Source: Streptomyces scabiei 87.22 (GTDB lineage: Bacteria > Actinomycetota > Actinomycetes > Streptomycetales > Streptomycetaceae). Taken from it: DNA of 64,000 bases. The notes beneath the pieces are model-generated. The model ran no database searches and was not told the DNA's origin. It worked only from the letters and a program-made list of their open reading frames with translations. The translations under genes were made by a program, and so were the position numbers. Location: positions 3,286,001-3,350,000 of the forward strand of contig NC_013929.1 of NCBI RefSeq assembly GCF_000091305.1, written 5' to 3'. This document shows, one piece after another, positions 1 through 8,907 of this stretch; position 1 is the stretch's first letter; each line of letters starts with the position of its first letter.

Positions 1-306
1 GATCTCGAACTTGTCGTCCAGGACGCCGATGAGCCAGATCAGCGCGGCCCCGGAGAGCAGTGCGCGTGGTTCGTCGGACTTGGCGAAGACCTCGCTGAGG
101 TTGGTCAGATGGTCGGCGACCAGCAGACCGGCGCACAGGCCGAAGAACATCGCGATGCCGCCGAGGCGCGGCGTCGGTTCTCGGTGGACGTCGCGCGCAC
201 GGATCTCCGGCATGGCTCCGGCCACGATCGCGAACTTCCGTACCGGCCCTGTCAGCAGGTACGTCACCGCGGCCGTGATGCAGAGCGTCAGGAGGTATTC
301 ACGCAC
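1..306 (-). CDS. MraY/WecA-like glycosyl-1-phosphate transferase, N-terminal part
   Basis: This is the N-terminal 102 residues of a polytopic membrane enzyme that runs off the left edge. Family members transfer a sugar-1-phosphate from a UDP-sugar to undecaprenyl phosphate at the inner face of the membrane, the first step of cell-wall polymer assembly. The frame shows the family hallmarks: an N-terminal hydrophobic helix, the PRLGG-type motif, and LIWLIGVLDDKFEI, which carries the paired acidic residues of the active site. The GTG start at 306 is preceded by GGGGAAG; another in-frame GTG lies at 318. The gene lies 129 bases downstream of glyA on the same strand. Family identity is firm; the exact substrate (GlcNAc-1-P or other) is not visible. 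Confidence 0.85.
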   Translation of the reverse strand, partial: MREYLLTLCITAAVTYLLTGPVRKFAIVAGAMPEIRARDVHREPTPRLGGIAMFFGLCAGLLVADHLTNLSEVFAKSDEPRALLSGAALIWLIGVLDDKFEI

Positions 307-435
307 GGGCTTCCCCACAGGTCTCGCTGGCCATCACAGCCCCACACCCTAGCGAGGCGCGCATAAGGTTGAGGACATCCGGGTAGCGACGATGGTTGCA
401 CGTGATGCTGTGCCTGGTGGTGCGTCTACCCCACC

Positions 436-1674
436 TCAGCGCGGATACGGCGGAAATCTTCCGGCCAGGTCCCGTACTTCTTCACGGGTCCGCTTGCCGT
501 CCCCGCCCTCCCGCAGGGCCCCCGCGAACAGTACGGCGAGCCGGGCCATCTCCGTCTCGCCCATGCCCTGGGTGGTCAGCGCGGCCGTACCGAGCCGCAG
601 GCCACGGGCGTCTCCGTGGGGCAGGGCACAGCAGTCGAGGACCATCCCGGCGGCCGCCAGCCGGCCGCGGGCGGTGCGTCCGTCGACGCCGAGCGGCGCG
701 GGATCGACGGTGAGCAGGTGGGTGTCGGTACCGCCGGTGACGACCACGAGCCCCTCCTCGGCCAGCCCCCGGGCCAGTACGCGGGCGTTCGCGACCACCT
801 GATGGGCGTACGCGGTGAACGCCGGTGTCGCCGCCTCGCCGAACGCGACGGCCTTCGCGGCGATGGTGTGCATCTGCGCGCCGCCCTGCGTGAACGGGAA
901 CACCGCCCGGTCCACGCGTTCGGCCAGCTCGTCCCCGCACAGCAGCATCCCGCCGCGCGGCCCGCGCAGCACCTTGTGCGTGGTGGCGCACACGATGTCG
1001 GCGTACGGCACCGGGCTGGGCGCCGCTCCCCCGGCGACCAGCCCGATCGGGTGGGCGGCGTCGGCGATGAGGTAGGCCCCCACCTCGTCGGCGACCTCCC
1101 GGAAGAACGCGTAGTCGATGTGGCGGGGGTACGAGATCGACCCGCAGACGACGGCCTTGGGCCGGTGTGTGCGCGCGAGGGTCCGTACCTGCTCGTGGTC
1201 GATGAGCCCGGACTCCGCCTCGACCCCGTACCCGACGAAGTCGAACCAGCGCCCGGAGAAGTTCGCGGGCGACCCGTGGGTGAGGTGACCGCCGAAGTGC
1301 AGGCCCATCGCGAGCACGGTGTCGCCGGGGCGCAGGAGGGCGGCGTACGCGGCGAGCACGGCCGAAGAGCCCGAGTGGGACTGGACGTTGGCGTGTGCGG
1401 CCCCGAACAGCGACCTCGCCCGTTCCACGGCCAGCCGCTCGGCGACGTCCACCATCTCGCAGCCGCCGTGGTGCCGGGCCCCCGGATAGCCCTCCGCGTA
1501 CTTGTTCGCGAGCGGTGAGCCGAGGGCGGCCAGCACGGCCGGCGAGGTGAAGTTCTCCGCGGCGACGAGCTGCAGCGTCGTCGCCTGCCGATCCAGCTCG
1601 CCGAGCAGGATGTCGGCCAGCTCGGGGTCCTGCCGCCGCAGGACATCGGCCTCTAGGACAGGGGTGACCGACAT
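436..1674 (-). CDS. glyA: Serine hydroxymethyltransferase
   Basis: This 412-residue PLP enzyme of fold type I interconverts serine and glycine with tetrahydrofolate in the cytosol. Visible hallmarks are the N-terminal segment LQLVAAENFTSPAVL, the tetrahydrofolate and PLP-binding region around NVQSHSGSSAV, and the Schiff-base lysine in TTHKVLRGPRGG. Length fits the family (410-430). The usual D-x-A-H-x-x-G-L segment reads DAAHPIGLVAGG, a slight departure. The ATG at 1674 has GGAG six bases upstream. Streptomyces carry more than one glyA, so this may be the secondary copy. It lies between the phosphatase gene and the MraY-like gene, all on the minus strand. Confidence 0.93.
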   Translation of the reverse strand: MSVTPVLEADVLRRQDPELADILLGELDRQATTLQLVAAENFTSPAVLAALGSPLANKYAEGYPGARHHGGCEMVDVAERLAVERARSLFGAAHANVQSHSGSSAVLAAYAALLRPGDTVLAMGLHFGGHLTHGSPANFSGRWFDFVGYGVEAESGLIDHEQVRTLARTHRPKAVVCGSISYPRHIDYAFFREVADEVGAYLIADAAHPIGLVAGGAAPSPVPYADIVCATTHKVLRGPRGGMLLCGDELAERVDRAVFPFTQGGAQMHTIAAKAVAFGEAATPAFTAYAHQVVANARVLARGLAEEGLVVVTGGTDTHLLTVDPAPLGVDGRTARGRLAAAGMVLDCCALPHGDARGLRLGTAALTTQGMGETEMARLAVLFAGALREGGDGKRTREEVRDLAGRFPPYPR

Positions 1675-1783
1675 GGTGGACTCCGGGGCGTCGACGGTGA
1701 CGTAGCACCAATGTAGGCCCGGGACGCCCCGCGTGCGCGACGTCGTGCCCGCCGACGTCCGCGGGACCGGGGCCCGGCGACGG

Positions 1784-2455
1784 CTACGCCCGGGCCGGCA
1801 CCCCTGTCAGCGCGGTCACGACGGGGTCCAGTGCCTGGTGTATCTCGTCGCCGACCGACCGGAAGAACGGGAGAGGCGCGCCGTACGGGTCGTAGACCTC
1901 GTCGGCCTCGGCGGTGGGGGCCAGGAGCCACCCGCGTAGAGCGGCGGCGGCACGGACCAGCGCGCGTGCGCGGACGACCATGCCCTCCTCCAGGGAGGGC
2001 AGGGTGGTGGGGTCGATGGCGCGGACCAGGCGGGTGAACTCCTTGAGGGTGAACGTGCGCAGCCCGGCGGAGTGCCCCATGGAGATGACCTGGGCCCGGT
2101 GGTCCCGGGTGGCCGTCAGCACCAGGTCGGCGCGGATGACGTGCTCGTCGAGCAGCTCACGCCCGGTGAAGCCGGAGGCGTCCGCGCCGAAGTCCGCGAG
2201 GACCGCCTCCGCGTTCGCCTCCATGGGCGCCCCCTCGTGCCCCCACGTCCCGGCGCTCTCGACGACCAGACCTCCCCAGAGCGGGTCCCCGAGCCGGTCC
2301 GCGAGGGCATGCCGGGTCAGCCGCTCGGTGATCGGTGAGCGGCACACGTTGCCTGTGCTGACGTGGAGGATGCGGAAGGTGTCCCGCGGCAGCCCCGTGA
2401 AGGTCCGCGTCTCTTCCCCGTCCCATATGCCACGCCCCGCGTCAGGGGCCGTCAA
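1784..2455 (-). CDS. Low-molecular-weight protein tyrosine phosphatase family protein
   Basis: This cytosolic phosphatase-family protein has 223 residues, longer than the usual 150-160. The P-loop is near residues 29-39 as VSTGNVCRSP, a variant of C-x5-R-S in which the first position is V-S instead of V-C; the catalytic Cys position is therefore not canonical and activity is uncertain. A late DPYG segment supplies the expected general-acid aspartate region. I chose the TTG at 2455 because it overlaps the sua5 stop (ATTGA), has GAGGTGG just upstream, and the protein then begins TAPDAGRG as I remember for Streptomyces homologues. The overlap implies translation coupled to sua5. Confidence 0.8.
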   Translation of the reverse strand: MTAPDAGRGIWDGEETRTFTGLPRDTFRILHVSTGNVCRSPITERLTRHALADRLGDPLWGGLVVESAGTWGHEGAPMEANAEAVLADFGADASGFTGRELLDEHVIRADLVLTATRDHRAQVISMGHSAGLRTFTLKEFTRLVRAIDPTTLPSLEEGMVVRARALVRAAAALRGWLLAPTAEADEVYDPYGAPLPFFRSVGDEIHQALDPVVTALTGVPARA

Positions 2456-3099
2456 TTCGCCACCTCGAGGTCGGGTACGACCTTGCGCAGCTCCTCCGCC
2501 GACAGGGCGCCCGCCCGCAGCAGGACCGGCACCTTGCCCGTGACGTCGACGATCGAGGACGGCTCGATGCCGGGGGTCGGGCCGCCGTCGAGGTAGACGG
2601 AGACGGAGTCGCCCAGCATGGCCTCGGCGGCGTCGCAGTTCTCCGGGGCCGGGTGCCCGGTCAGGTTGGCCGAGGAGACCGCCATGGGGCCGACTTCGGT
2701 CAGCAGTTCGATGGCGACGGGGTGCAGCGGCATGCGGACGGCGACGGTGCCGCGGGTGTCGCCGAGGTCCCACTGCAGCGACGGCTGGTGCTTGGCGACG
2801 AGGGTCAGCGCGCCCGGCCAGAAGGCGTCGACCAGCTCCCAGGCCATCTCGGAGAAGTCCGTGACGAGGCCGTGCAGGGTGTTCGGGGAGCCGATGAGCA
2901 CGGGCGTGGGCATGCTGCGGCCCCGGCCCTTGGCCTCCAGGAGGTCGGCCACGGCCTCGGCGGTGAAGGCGTCCGCGCCGATGCCGTACACGGTGTCCGT
3001 CGGCAGCACCACGAGCTCGCCCCGGCGGACGGCGGACGCGGCCTCGCGCAGACCGGTGGCGCGGTCGGTCGCGTCGTTGGTGTCGTATCGCCGTGCCAT
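2452..3099 (-). CDS. L-threonylcarbamoyladenylate synthase (Sua5/YrdC/TsaC family)
   Basis: This 215-residue enzyme makes threonylcarbamoyl-AMP from threonine, bicarbonate and ATP, the first step of the t6A37 modification of ANN-decoding tRNAs. The YrdC fold signatures are visible: LVVLPTDTVYGIGADAF near the N terminus, a K-R/K-G-R stretch (EAKGRGRSMPTP), and GPMAVSSANLTG near residue 140. It has the short TsaC-like length and lacks the extra Sua5 C-terminal domain. Its ATG at 3099 has GAGGAGG eight bases upstream and abuts the TAG stop of a 23-codon open frame that itself overlaps the end of prmC. prmC and prfA next door place it in a translation-fidelity cluster. Confidence 0.92.
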   Translation of the reverse strand: MARRYDTNDATDRATGLREAASAVRRGELVVLPTDTVYGIGADAFTAEAVADLLEAKGRGRSMPTPVLIGSPNTLHGLVTDFSEMAWELVDAFWPGALTLVAKHQPSLQWDLGDTRGTVAVRMPLHPVAIELLTEVGPMAVSSANLTGHPAPENCDAAEAMLGDSVSVYLDGGPTPGIEPSSIVDVTGKVPVLLRAGALSAEELRKVVPDLEVAN

Positions 3100-3171
3100 C
3101 TAGCGGGCCTCCTCGTACACGTACTGCTGCTGGGGGGTGGTGACGGGGCGCGTGCCCCTGCTCGTGCTCAT
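3100..3171 (-). CDS. Possible 23-codon coupling ORF between prmC and sua5
   Basis: An ATG at 3171 overlaps the prmC stop as ATGA and opens a 23-codon frame whose TAG directly abuts the ATG of sua5. The peptide starts MSTSRGTRP and ends YVYEEAR. The sua5 ribosome-binding site GAGGAGG lies inside its last codons. It may be a real small protein, a device that carries ribosomes from prmC into sua5, or a chance frame; nothing in the peptide identifies a function. Confidence 0.3.
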   Translation of the reverse strand: MSTSRGTRPVTTPQQQYVYEEAR

Positions 3172-4016
3172 CAGGGCAGCGCCTTGCGGGCGGTCGCGAA
3201 CCGCGGCCGGTTGTTGAGGTCCGGGTGGTCGGCCGCGTCGGCCCAGCCCCGCTCCTCGGTGAAGATCCACGGCACCTGGCCGCCCTGGGTGTCGGCGTGC
3301 TCGATGACGACGACACCTCCGGGGCGCAGGAGCCGGTGTGCGGTGCGCTCCAGGCCGCGGATGAGTTCGAGACCGTCCTCGCCCGAGAACAGGGCGAGTT
3401 CGGGATCGTAGTCGCGGGCCTCGGGCGCCACGTACTCCCACTCCGTGAGCGGGATGTACGGCGGGTTGGAGACGACGAGGTCGACCTGGCCGTCGAGGTC
3501 GCGGAAGGCGTCGAGGGCGTTGCCCTGGCGCAGGTCGACGCGGGAGCCCGCCATGTTCTTGCGGGTCCACGTCAGGGCGTCCTCGGACAGCTCCACGGCG
3601 TGCACCCGCGAGCGCGGCACCTCCTGGGCGAGGGCGAGCGCGATGGCGCCGGAACCGGTGCACAGATCGACGATGAGCGGCTCGACGACGTCCATCGCGC
3701 GCACGGCGTCTATGGCCCAGCCGACCACCGACTCGGTCTCCGGCCGGGGCACGAACACCCCTGGCCCGACCTGAAGTTCGAGGTAGCGGAAGTACGCGCG
3801 TCCGGTGATGTGCTGGAGCGGCTCACGCTGCTCGCGCCGGGCGATGACCTCCCAGTAGCGGGCGTCGAAGTCGGAGTTCTTGACGGTGTGCAGCTCGCCC
3901 CGCTTGACGCCGTGCACGAACGCGGCGAGCTCCTCCGCGTCGTTGCGCGGCGAGGGCACGCCGGCGTCGGCCAGGCGCTGGGTGGCCTGGGCCACTTCCG
4001 CGAGCAGCAGGTTCAC
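3171..4016 (-). CDS. prmC: Peptide chain release factor N5-glutamine methyltransferase
   Basis: This 281-residue SAM-dependent methyltransferase methylates the glutamine of the GGQ motif in RF1 and RF2. An N-terminal helical domain (residues 1-90) carries a QHITG segment. The Rossmann domain follows, with VDLCTGSGAIALALA as SAM motif I and the diagnostic SNPPYIPLTEW active site. Length is typical. It lies 39 bases downstream of prfA, which encodes its own substrate, the usual bacterial prfA-prmC pairing. The stop overlaps the start of a 23-codon frame leading to sua5. Confidence 0.94.
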   Translation of the reverse strand: MNLLLAEVAQATQRLADAGVPSPRNDAEELAAFVHGVKRGELHTVKNSDFDARYWEVIARREQREPLQHITGRAYFRYLELQVGPGVFVPRPETESVVGWAIDAVRAMDVVEPLIVDLCTGSGAIALALAQEVPRSRVHAVELSEDALTWTRKNMAGSRVDLRQGNALDAFRDLDGQVDLVVSNPPYIPLTEWEYVAPEARDYDPELALFSGEDGLELIRGLERTAHRLLRPGGVVVIEHADTQGGQVPWIFTEERGWADAADHPDLNNRPRFATARKALP

Positions 4017-4055
4017 GCAAGTCCTCCGTCGTACTTCTTCGTGCTCGGGCGTGCC

Positions 4056-5132
4056 TTACGCGGCCGCCAGCTTCGCGGCCGAGTCCGCGTCGACACAGGC
4101 CTGGATCACCGCGTCGAGTTCGCCGTCCAGGACCTGGTCCAGGTTGTACGACTTGAATCCGACCCGGTGGTCCGAGATGCGGTTCTCCGGGAAGTTGTAC
4201 GTGCGGATCTTCTCGGAGCGGTCGACCGTGCGGACCTGGCTGCGGCGGGCGTCGGCGGCCTCCCGCTCCGCCTCCTCCTGCGCCGCCGCGAGCAGCCTGG
4301 AGCGCAGGATACGCATCGCCTGCTCCTTGTTCTGCAGCTGGCTCTTCTCGTTCTGGCAGGAGGCGACGACTCCGGTGGGGATGTGCGTGATGCGCACGGC
4401 GGAGTCGGTGGTGTTGACGGACTGCCCGCCGGGCCCGGAGGAGCGGTAGACGTCGATCCGCAGGTCGTTCGCGTTGATCTCGACGTCGACCTCCTCGGCC
4501 TCGGGGGTGACGAGCACCCCGGCCGCGGAGGTGTGGATGCGGCCCTGCGACTCGGTCGCGGGCACCCGCTGCACGCGGTGCACCCCGCCCTCGTACTTCA
4601 GCCGCGCCCAGACGCCCTGGCCGGGCTCGGTGGCACCCTGGCCGCCCTTGGTCTTCACGGCGACCTGGACGTCCTTGTAGCCGCCCAGCTCGGACTCGGT
4701 GGAGTCGATGATCTCGGTCTTCCAGCCGACGCGCTCGGCGTACCGCAGGTACATGCGCAGGAGGTCACCGGCGAACAGGGCGGACTCGTCGCCGCCCGCG
4801 CCGGCCTTGATCTCCAGGATGACGTCCTTGTCGTCGCTGGGGTCGCGCGGGACGAGGAGCAGCCGCAGCTTCTCCGTCAGTTCCTCGCGCTGCTTCTCCA
4901 GCTCCTTGACCTCGGCGATGAAGTCCGGGTCGTCCGCGGCGAACTCGCGGGCCGTGTCGATGTCGTCGCCGGTCTGCTTCCAGGTGCGGTACGTGCCGAC
5001 GATCGGGGTCAGCTCCGCGTAGCGCTTGTTCAGCTTGCGCGCGTTGGCCTGGTCCGCGTGGACCGACGGGTCGGCGAGCTTCTTCTCCAGGTCGGCGTGC
5101 TCCCCGACCAGTTCCTCGACCGCCTCGAACAT
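4056..5132 (-). CDS. prfA: Peptide chain release factor 1
   Basis: RF1 recognises UAA and UAG in the ribosomal A site and triggers peptide release. The 358-residue product contains the catalytic GGQ loop ([18 protein letters not shown]) and the full RF1 fold: an N-terminal helical domain rich in charged residues, then the stop-codon domain. The expected anticodon-like PxT-type tripeptide region lies around [13 protein letters not shown] chose ATG 5132 because the protein then starts [12 protein letters not shown] as RF1s do; the frame stays open upstream to a TTG at 5216 inside the rpmE terminator, which is less likely. It is followed closely by prmC. Confidence 0.94.
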   Translation of the reverse strand: MFEAVEELVGEHADLEKKLADPSVHADQANARKLNKRYAELTPIVGTYRTWKQTGDDIDTAREFAADDPDFIAEVKELEKQREELTEKLRLLLVPRDPSDDKDVILEIKAGAGGDESALFAGDLLRMYLRYAERVGWKTEIIDSTESELGGYKDVQVAVKTKGGQGATEPGQGVWARLKYEGGVHRVQRVPATESQGRIHTSAAGVLVTPEAEEVDVEINANDLRIDVYRSSGPGGQSVNTTDSAVRITHIPTGVVASCQNEKSQLQNKEQAMRILRSRLLAAAQEEAEREAADARRSQVRTVDRSEKIRTYNFPENRISDHRVGFKSYNLDQVLDGELDAVIQACVDADSAAKLAAA

Positions 5133-5216
5133 CTCTCCGGCTCCCTGTACGAACGTTGTGAGTGGGCCGGTCCCGGGGGCGTCGCCCCCGGTCCGTGCCT
5201 GTGCGCTGCACCGCAA

Positions 5217-5261
5217 AGCGCCGGTCCCGATGCCCCCGGAGGGGCACCGCGGACCGGCGCT
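5217..5261 (-). terminator. Hairpin between rpmE and prfA
   Basis: Arms at 5217-5227 and 5251-5261 are perfectly complementary (11 bp), with an inner TGCCCC/GGGGCA pairing. The hairpin lies just after the rpmE stop on the minus strand and before prfA, so it probably ends the rpmE transcript or partly attenuates reading into prfA. No clear U-run follows, as is usual in Streptomyces. Confidence 0.6.
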
Positions 5262-5270
5262 GGGGGCTCG

Positions 5271-5492
5271 CTACTTCTTGGCAGCGGTGGCCTTGCCGAA
5301 GCGGGCCTCGAAGCGGGCCACGCGGCCACCGGTGTCGAGGATCTTCTGCTTGCCCGTGTAGAACGGGTGGCACTCGGAGCAGACCTCGGCACGGATGGTG
5401 CCGCTCTCGATCGTGCTACGGGTGGTGAACGACGCGCCACAGGTGCAGCTGACCTGCGTCTCGACGTACTCGGGGTGGATGTCGCGCTTCAA
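5271..5492 (-). CDS. rpmE: 50S ribosomal protein L31, zinc-containing type
   Basis: The 73-residue product is the zinc-ribbon form of L31, a protein of the large-subunit central protuberance that contacts the small subunit. It begins (initiator)KRDIHPEY and carries four cysteines, C16-x-C18 and C37-x2-C40, as in the C+ form; zinc-free paralogues lack these. The start is a TTG at 5492 with AGGAG six bases upstream, and no ATG or GTG lies nearby in frame. A strong hairpin lies just downstream. In Streptomyces the zinc-free paralogue is known to be Zur-controlled and replaces this form under zinc shortage. Confidence 0.95.
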   Translation of the reverse strand: MKRDIHPEYVETQVSCTCGASFTTRSTIESGTIRAEVCSECHPFYTGKQKILDTGGRVARFEARFGKATAAKK

Positions 5493-5668
5493 GGTGTCTC
5501 CTAGGTTCGGGAGGGCGCCGGGTCGCCGCCGCGGGATGCGGGAGCGTGAACCGGAGCCGACGTACCAGTCTGCCAGCACTGGTGCCATCTCCCCAAACCA
5601 GGGGGTGGGCTCAGGTATTCCCCGCCGCCCCGCCTCCGCCGTACGGCCGCCCCGGTTCCCCGTGCCGC

Positions 5669-6814
5669 TCAGGTGCCGGCGCGCACGACGCCCTCGGCGC
5701 TGCCCGTCGCCGTGCCCTTCGTCGCCGCCTTCGGGATCGGCCTGTCGGCCTTCAGGGCCGCCCAGACCTGCTTCGCCTTCGCCTCGTCCACCAGGACGCG
5801 GTTGGGGTCGTCGGGGTCGTACTGGACCGGCATGGTCACCATCGTCATGTTCTTGGCGCCGATGCCCTTGAGGCCGCTCGCGAAGGACGCGAGGTCGTTG
5901 ACGGTCTTCAGGTCGGAGTCGGTGGTGATGGCGTCGGTGGCGGAGACGGCGAGGTCGTACGCCTTCTTCGGGTTGCCGAGGACGCCGACGTCCTTGACCT
6001 GCTCGATGAGTGCCTTGATGAACGCCTGCTGGAGCTGGATGCGCCCGAGGTCGGACCCGTCGCCGACCCCGTGCCGGGTACGGACGAGGCCGAGGGCCTG
6101 CTTGCCGGTGAGCGTGTGCTCCCCCGCCTTCAGGTTCAGGTGGCTGTCCGGGTCCTTGATGTCCTTGGTGGTGGTGATGTCGACCCCGCCGAGGACGTTG
6201 ATCAGCTTCTCGAAGCCCGCGAAGTCGACCTCGATGTAGTGGTCCATGCGGATGCCGGTCATGGACTCGACGGTCTTCACCGCGCACGCCGCGCCACCCG
6301 TGGAGTACGCGGAGTTGAACATCGCGTACGAGGCCGCCGGATGCGTCGTGCCCTTGGCGTCGGTGCACTCCGGCCGCTCGACGAGGGTGTCCCGGGGTAT
6401 GGAGACCACGCTGGCCCGCTTGTGGCCCTCGTAGACGTGCACGACCATCGCCGTGTCGGAGCGGGCGCTGCCGTCGTCGACACCGCCGCCGAGCTTCTTG
6501 TTGCTGCCCGAGCGGGTGTCGGAGCCGAGGACGAGGATGTCCTGCGAGCCGTTGTCGACGTCGAGGGGCCGGTCGGTGCCGAGGGCCTGGTTGATGTCGA
6601 CGCTCTTGATGTTGCCGTTGAGCTTGAAGTACAGGTACCCGATGCCCGTGCCGCCCAGCACGAGCACGCCCGCGGCGGTCCACAGGACGGCGACCGCCGC
6701 TTTGCTGTGGCCGCCGCGTGTCCTGCGGCGGCGGCCCTTGCTCGCCCGGTGGCGCGGGCCGGTGGTGCCGGGACTGCCCGGGTTGCCGGTTGCCTGCGTG
6801 TTCTCGGCGGACAT
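5669..6814 (-). CDS. LytR-CpsA-Psr (LCP) family cell-wall glycopolymer transferase
   Basis: This 381-residue membrane-anchored protein has a short cytoplasmic tail rich in Arg/Lys (residues 20-37), one transmembrane helix at about 39-62, and an extracytoplasmic LCP domain. Family members attach teichoic or other glycopolymers to peptidoglycan from undecaprenyl-linked precursors. Hallmarks are ILVLGSDTR near residue 93, an acidic [14 protein letters not shown], the basic SIPRDTLV, and [21 protein letters not shown], which carries the conserved arginines. It lies between rpmE and the secreted protease gene, all on the minus strand. The polymer it handles cannot be told from sequence. Confidence 0.92.
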   Translation of the reverse strand: MSAENTQATGNPGSPGTTGPRHRASKGRRRRTRGGHSKAAVAVLWTAAGVLVLGGTGIGYLYFKLNGNIKSVDINQALGTDRPLDVDNGSQDILVLGSDTRSGSNKKLGGGVDDGSARSDTAMVVHVYEGHKRASVVSIPRDTLVERPECTDAKGTTHPAASYAMFNSAYSTGGAACAVKTVESMTGIRMDHYIEVDFAGFEKLINVLGGVDITTTKDIKDPDSHLNLKAGEHTLTGKQALGLVRTRHGVGDGSDLGRIQLQQAFIKALIEQVKDVGVLGNPKKAYDLAVSATDAITTDSDLKTVNDLASFASGLKGIGAKNMTMVTMPVQYDPDDPNRVLVDEAKAKQVWAALKADRPIPKAATKGTATGSAEGVVRAGT

Positions 6815-6949
6815 CTGCTCCTCGGTTCCCTTTCCGGTCGGTTACCCCCTGCGCTCAGGCCCAGGCCTGCCGGGACGGATGTGGCCATACCGCTCCATGG
6901 TCACTCCGTTCGGTCAGACGGAGTAATCCGGGAAAGGGTTGCACGACGA

Positions 6950-6984
6950 ACGGTGCCCATCGCGTAGAACGCGATGGGCACCGT
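6950..6984 (-). terminator. Strong hairpin downstream of the protease gene
   Basis: Perfect 15-bp arms at 6950-6964 and 6970-6984 enclose a 5-base loop. It lies after the stop of the trypsin-like gene on the minus strand and before the LCP start at 6814. A second small hairpin, GAGCCCGG/CCGGGCTC, lies at about 6996-7015. Together they very probably end the protease transcript. Confidence 0.75.
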
Positions 6985-7025
6985 GAGTGACCGATGAGCC
7001 CGGGGAGCCGGGCTCACCTGGTGTT

Positions 7026-8783
7026 TCAGCCGAGCAGGTCGTACTGGGCGTAGCTGCTGCCGACCGAGCCGCGTGTGCCGAAGATCTCGCTCGTGGCCTT
7101 GCCGGTGCCCTTGTAGAGGTAGAGCGTGCCGGCCGGGGTACGGGCCAGGAGGTCCGCCCTGCCGTCGCCGCTCACGTCACCGGGGGTGATCAGCGTGTTG
7201 TAGGAGCTCCAGTCCGAGCGGACCTTGATCTTGGCGGCGAAGGCGCCCGTGCCGGACTTGCCGGTGCCCTTGAACAGGTAGATGTTCGAGCCGGTCTTGG
7301 TGCGCGCGATCAGGTCGGCCTTGCCGTCGCCGGTGAAGTCGCCGTGACCGAGCACCGCGTTGTACGAGTTCCAGCCCGTGCTGACCTTGACGCGGGTGCC
7401 GAAGGAGCCGGTGCCCTTGCCGGGGTAGATCCACAGGGAGCCCGCTGAGTCGACCGAGAGCACGTCGGGCAGGGCGTCGCCGGTGACGTCACCCGGGGTG
7501 ATGATCCGGGTGCGGGTCTTCCAGTCGTCGAAGATCTGCGTGGTCGTCCAGGTCTTGGACGAGGGCACGTACCGCCGCCAGAAGACGTCACCGTCGGAGG
7601 AGCGGCGCAGCACGAAGTCCTGGTAGCCGTCCCGGTTCAGGTCGGTCTGCTGGACGAGGTTGTAGCCGGTCCAGCTGCCGTTGGAGCTCAGGGACGCGCG
7701 GTCGCCCAGCTTGGAGCCCGTGGAGGCGCGGACGTAGCCCGTGCCGGTCTCCTTGTTGCGCAGGAAGACGTCGGCCTTGCCGTCCCGGGTGATGGCGGCG
7801 TCGTCGACGCGCGGGTAGGTCGCGCCGACGTACTTGCTGACCTTGGCGAAGACCGGGTAGGCGCCCTTGGCGACGCAGTCGATGACGCCCCAGGAGACGA
7901 CGCCGACGACCTTGTTGTTGACCACGAGCGGGCCGCCGGAGTCACCGTTGCAGGTGGCGGTGGTCGTGGCGTCGGTGCCGCCGGCGGGCTTGCCCGCGCA
8001 GACCATGTGGCCCTTGATGAAGTAACTGTCCCACGTGGCCCCGCAGGTGGTGTCGCTCACGATCGGCAGCGTGGCCGTCTTGAGCTTCTGCGAGATGTCG
8101 TCGGTCTTGGAGCTGGTACGACCCCAGCCGTACGCCTTGGCCGAGGTGCCGGCCTTGTACGAGGCGGTGTCGTCCGAGGTCGTCATCTTGATCGGCGTGG
8201 CCTTGACCGGCGCCGACAGCGTCAGGACGGCGACGTCGTTGTCGATCGCCGCCTCGTCCCACGAGGAGTGGTTCCACTGGCGCGTCAGCGTGCTGCGGGT
8301 GCCGCCGTGGTAGTCGACGTGGTCGAGGGTGCCGTCGTCGTTGTAGACGGCCGTGGGCAGCTGGTCGGTGCCGGTGATGATCTCGCCGTACTTGACCCAG
8401 TCGAAGTAGTCCTTGTCGACGCAGTGCGCGGCGGTGAGGATCTTCGTCGGCGAGACGACCGAGCCGCCGCAGAAGAAGCCGAGGTCCTGGGTCGGGTCGT
8501 AGTACCAGAGCTGCGCCATCCACGGCGCCGAGCCGATCGTGGTCGTCGAGCCGCCGATGATCTGGGCGGACCGTTCGAGGCCGCCGTCGGAGCTCGCGCT
8601 CGACGACGGCTGCCGCTCCGGAAGGTTCGCGTTCGCGGAGTCGCCCGCGGCCATGGCCTTGGCGATCCGCACGTCCAGTGCGTCGGGCGTCGTGCCGGTG
8701 TCGGCGGAGACCCCGCTCGCCGACGTCAGCAGCAACGCCCCCGCTATCGCGGCGGCCATGGCTCCGGACAAGGGTCTAGCCAC
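7026..8783 (-). CDS. Secreted trypsin-like serine protease with C-terminal FG-GAP/VCBS repeats
   Basis: This 585-residue exported protein starts with an Arg-containing signal peptide and hydrophobic core (ALLLTSASGVSA). A chymotrypsin-fold S1 domain follows with all three catalytic residues: His in TAAHC, Asp in DNDVAVLTL and Ser in CNGDSGGPLVV. The C-terminal 260 residues hold about four FG-GAP/VCBS-type repeats with calcium-loop motifs such as DLNRDGYQD, DVTGDALPD, DFTGDGKAD and DVSGDGRAD, which form a beta-propeller-like module. I chose the GTG at 8783 because AGGGGGGAA precedes it and the signal peptide then has normal length; the frame is open to 8822. Natural substrates are unknown. Confidence 0.9.
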   Translation of the reverse strand: MARPLSGAMAAAIAGALLLTSASGVSADTGTTPDALDVRIAKAMAAGDSANANLPERQPSSSASSDGGLERSAQIIGGSTTTIGSAPWMAQLWYYDPTQDLGFFCGGSVVSPTKILTAAHCVDKDYFDWVKYGEIITGTDQLPTAVYNDDGTLDHVDYHGGTRSTLTRQWNHSSWDEAAIDNDVAVLTLSAPVKATPIKMTTSDDTASYKAGTSAKAYGWGRTSSKTDDISQKLKTATLPIVSDTTCGATWDSYFIKGHMVCAGKPAGGTDATTTATCNGDSGGPLVVNNKVVGVVSWGVIDCVAKGAYPVFAKVSKYVGATYPRVDDAAITRDGKADVFLRNKETGTGYVRASTGSKLGDRASLSSNGSWTGYNLVQQTDLNRDGYQDFVLRRSSDGDVFWRRYVPSSKTWTTTQIFDDWKTRTRIITPGDVTGDALPDVLSVDSAGSLWIYPGKGTGSFGTRVKVSTGWNSYNAVLGHGDFTGDGKADLIARTKTGSNIYLFKGTGKSGTGAFAAKIKVRSDWSSYNTLITPGDVSGDGRADLLARTPAGTLYLYKGTGKATSEIFGTRGSVGSSYAQYDLLG

Positions 8784-8860
8784 TCGATTCCCCCCTGGGA
8801 TTACAACAATTGTTCCGAGCATGAAGACCGTGATCGTACACGTGTCCCCCTACAGAAAAC

Positions 8861-8891
8861 TGGGGCCACCCTCACATGGAGGGTGGCCCCA
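8861..8891 (-). terminator. rho gene terminator hairpin
   Basis: Arms at 8861-8873 and 8879-8891 form a perfect 13-bp stem with a 5-base loop. The structure starts 17 bases after the rho stop on the minus strand and before the protease start, so it separates the two transcripts. Confidence 0.75.
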
Positions 8892-8907
8892 GCGCAGTGC
8901 TTTTCGA

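Noticed and set aside
1784..3316. 510-codon frame containing the phosphatase
   Set aside because: The upstream half is a shadow of sua5; the true start overlaps the sua5 stop at 2455.
3225..5504. 759-codon plus-strand frame antisense to prmC and prfA
   Set aside because: Same cause: shadow of genuine minus-strand genes with clear motifs.
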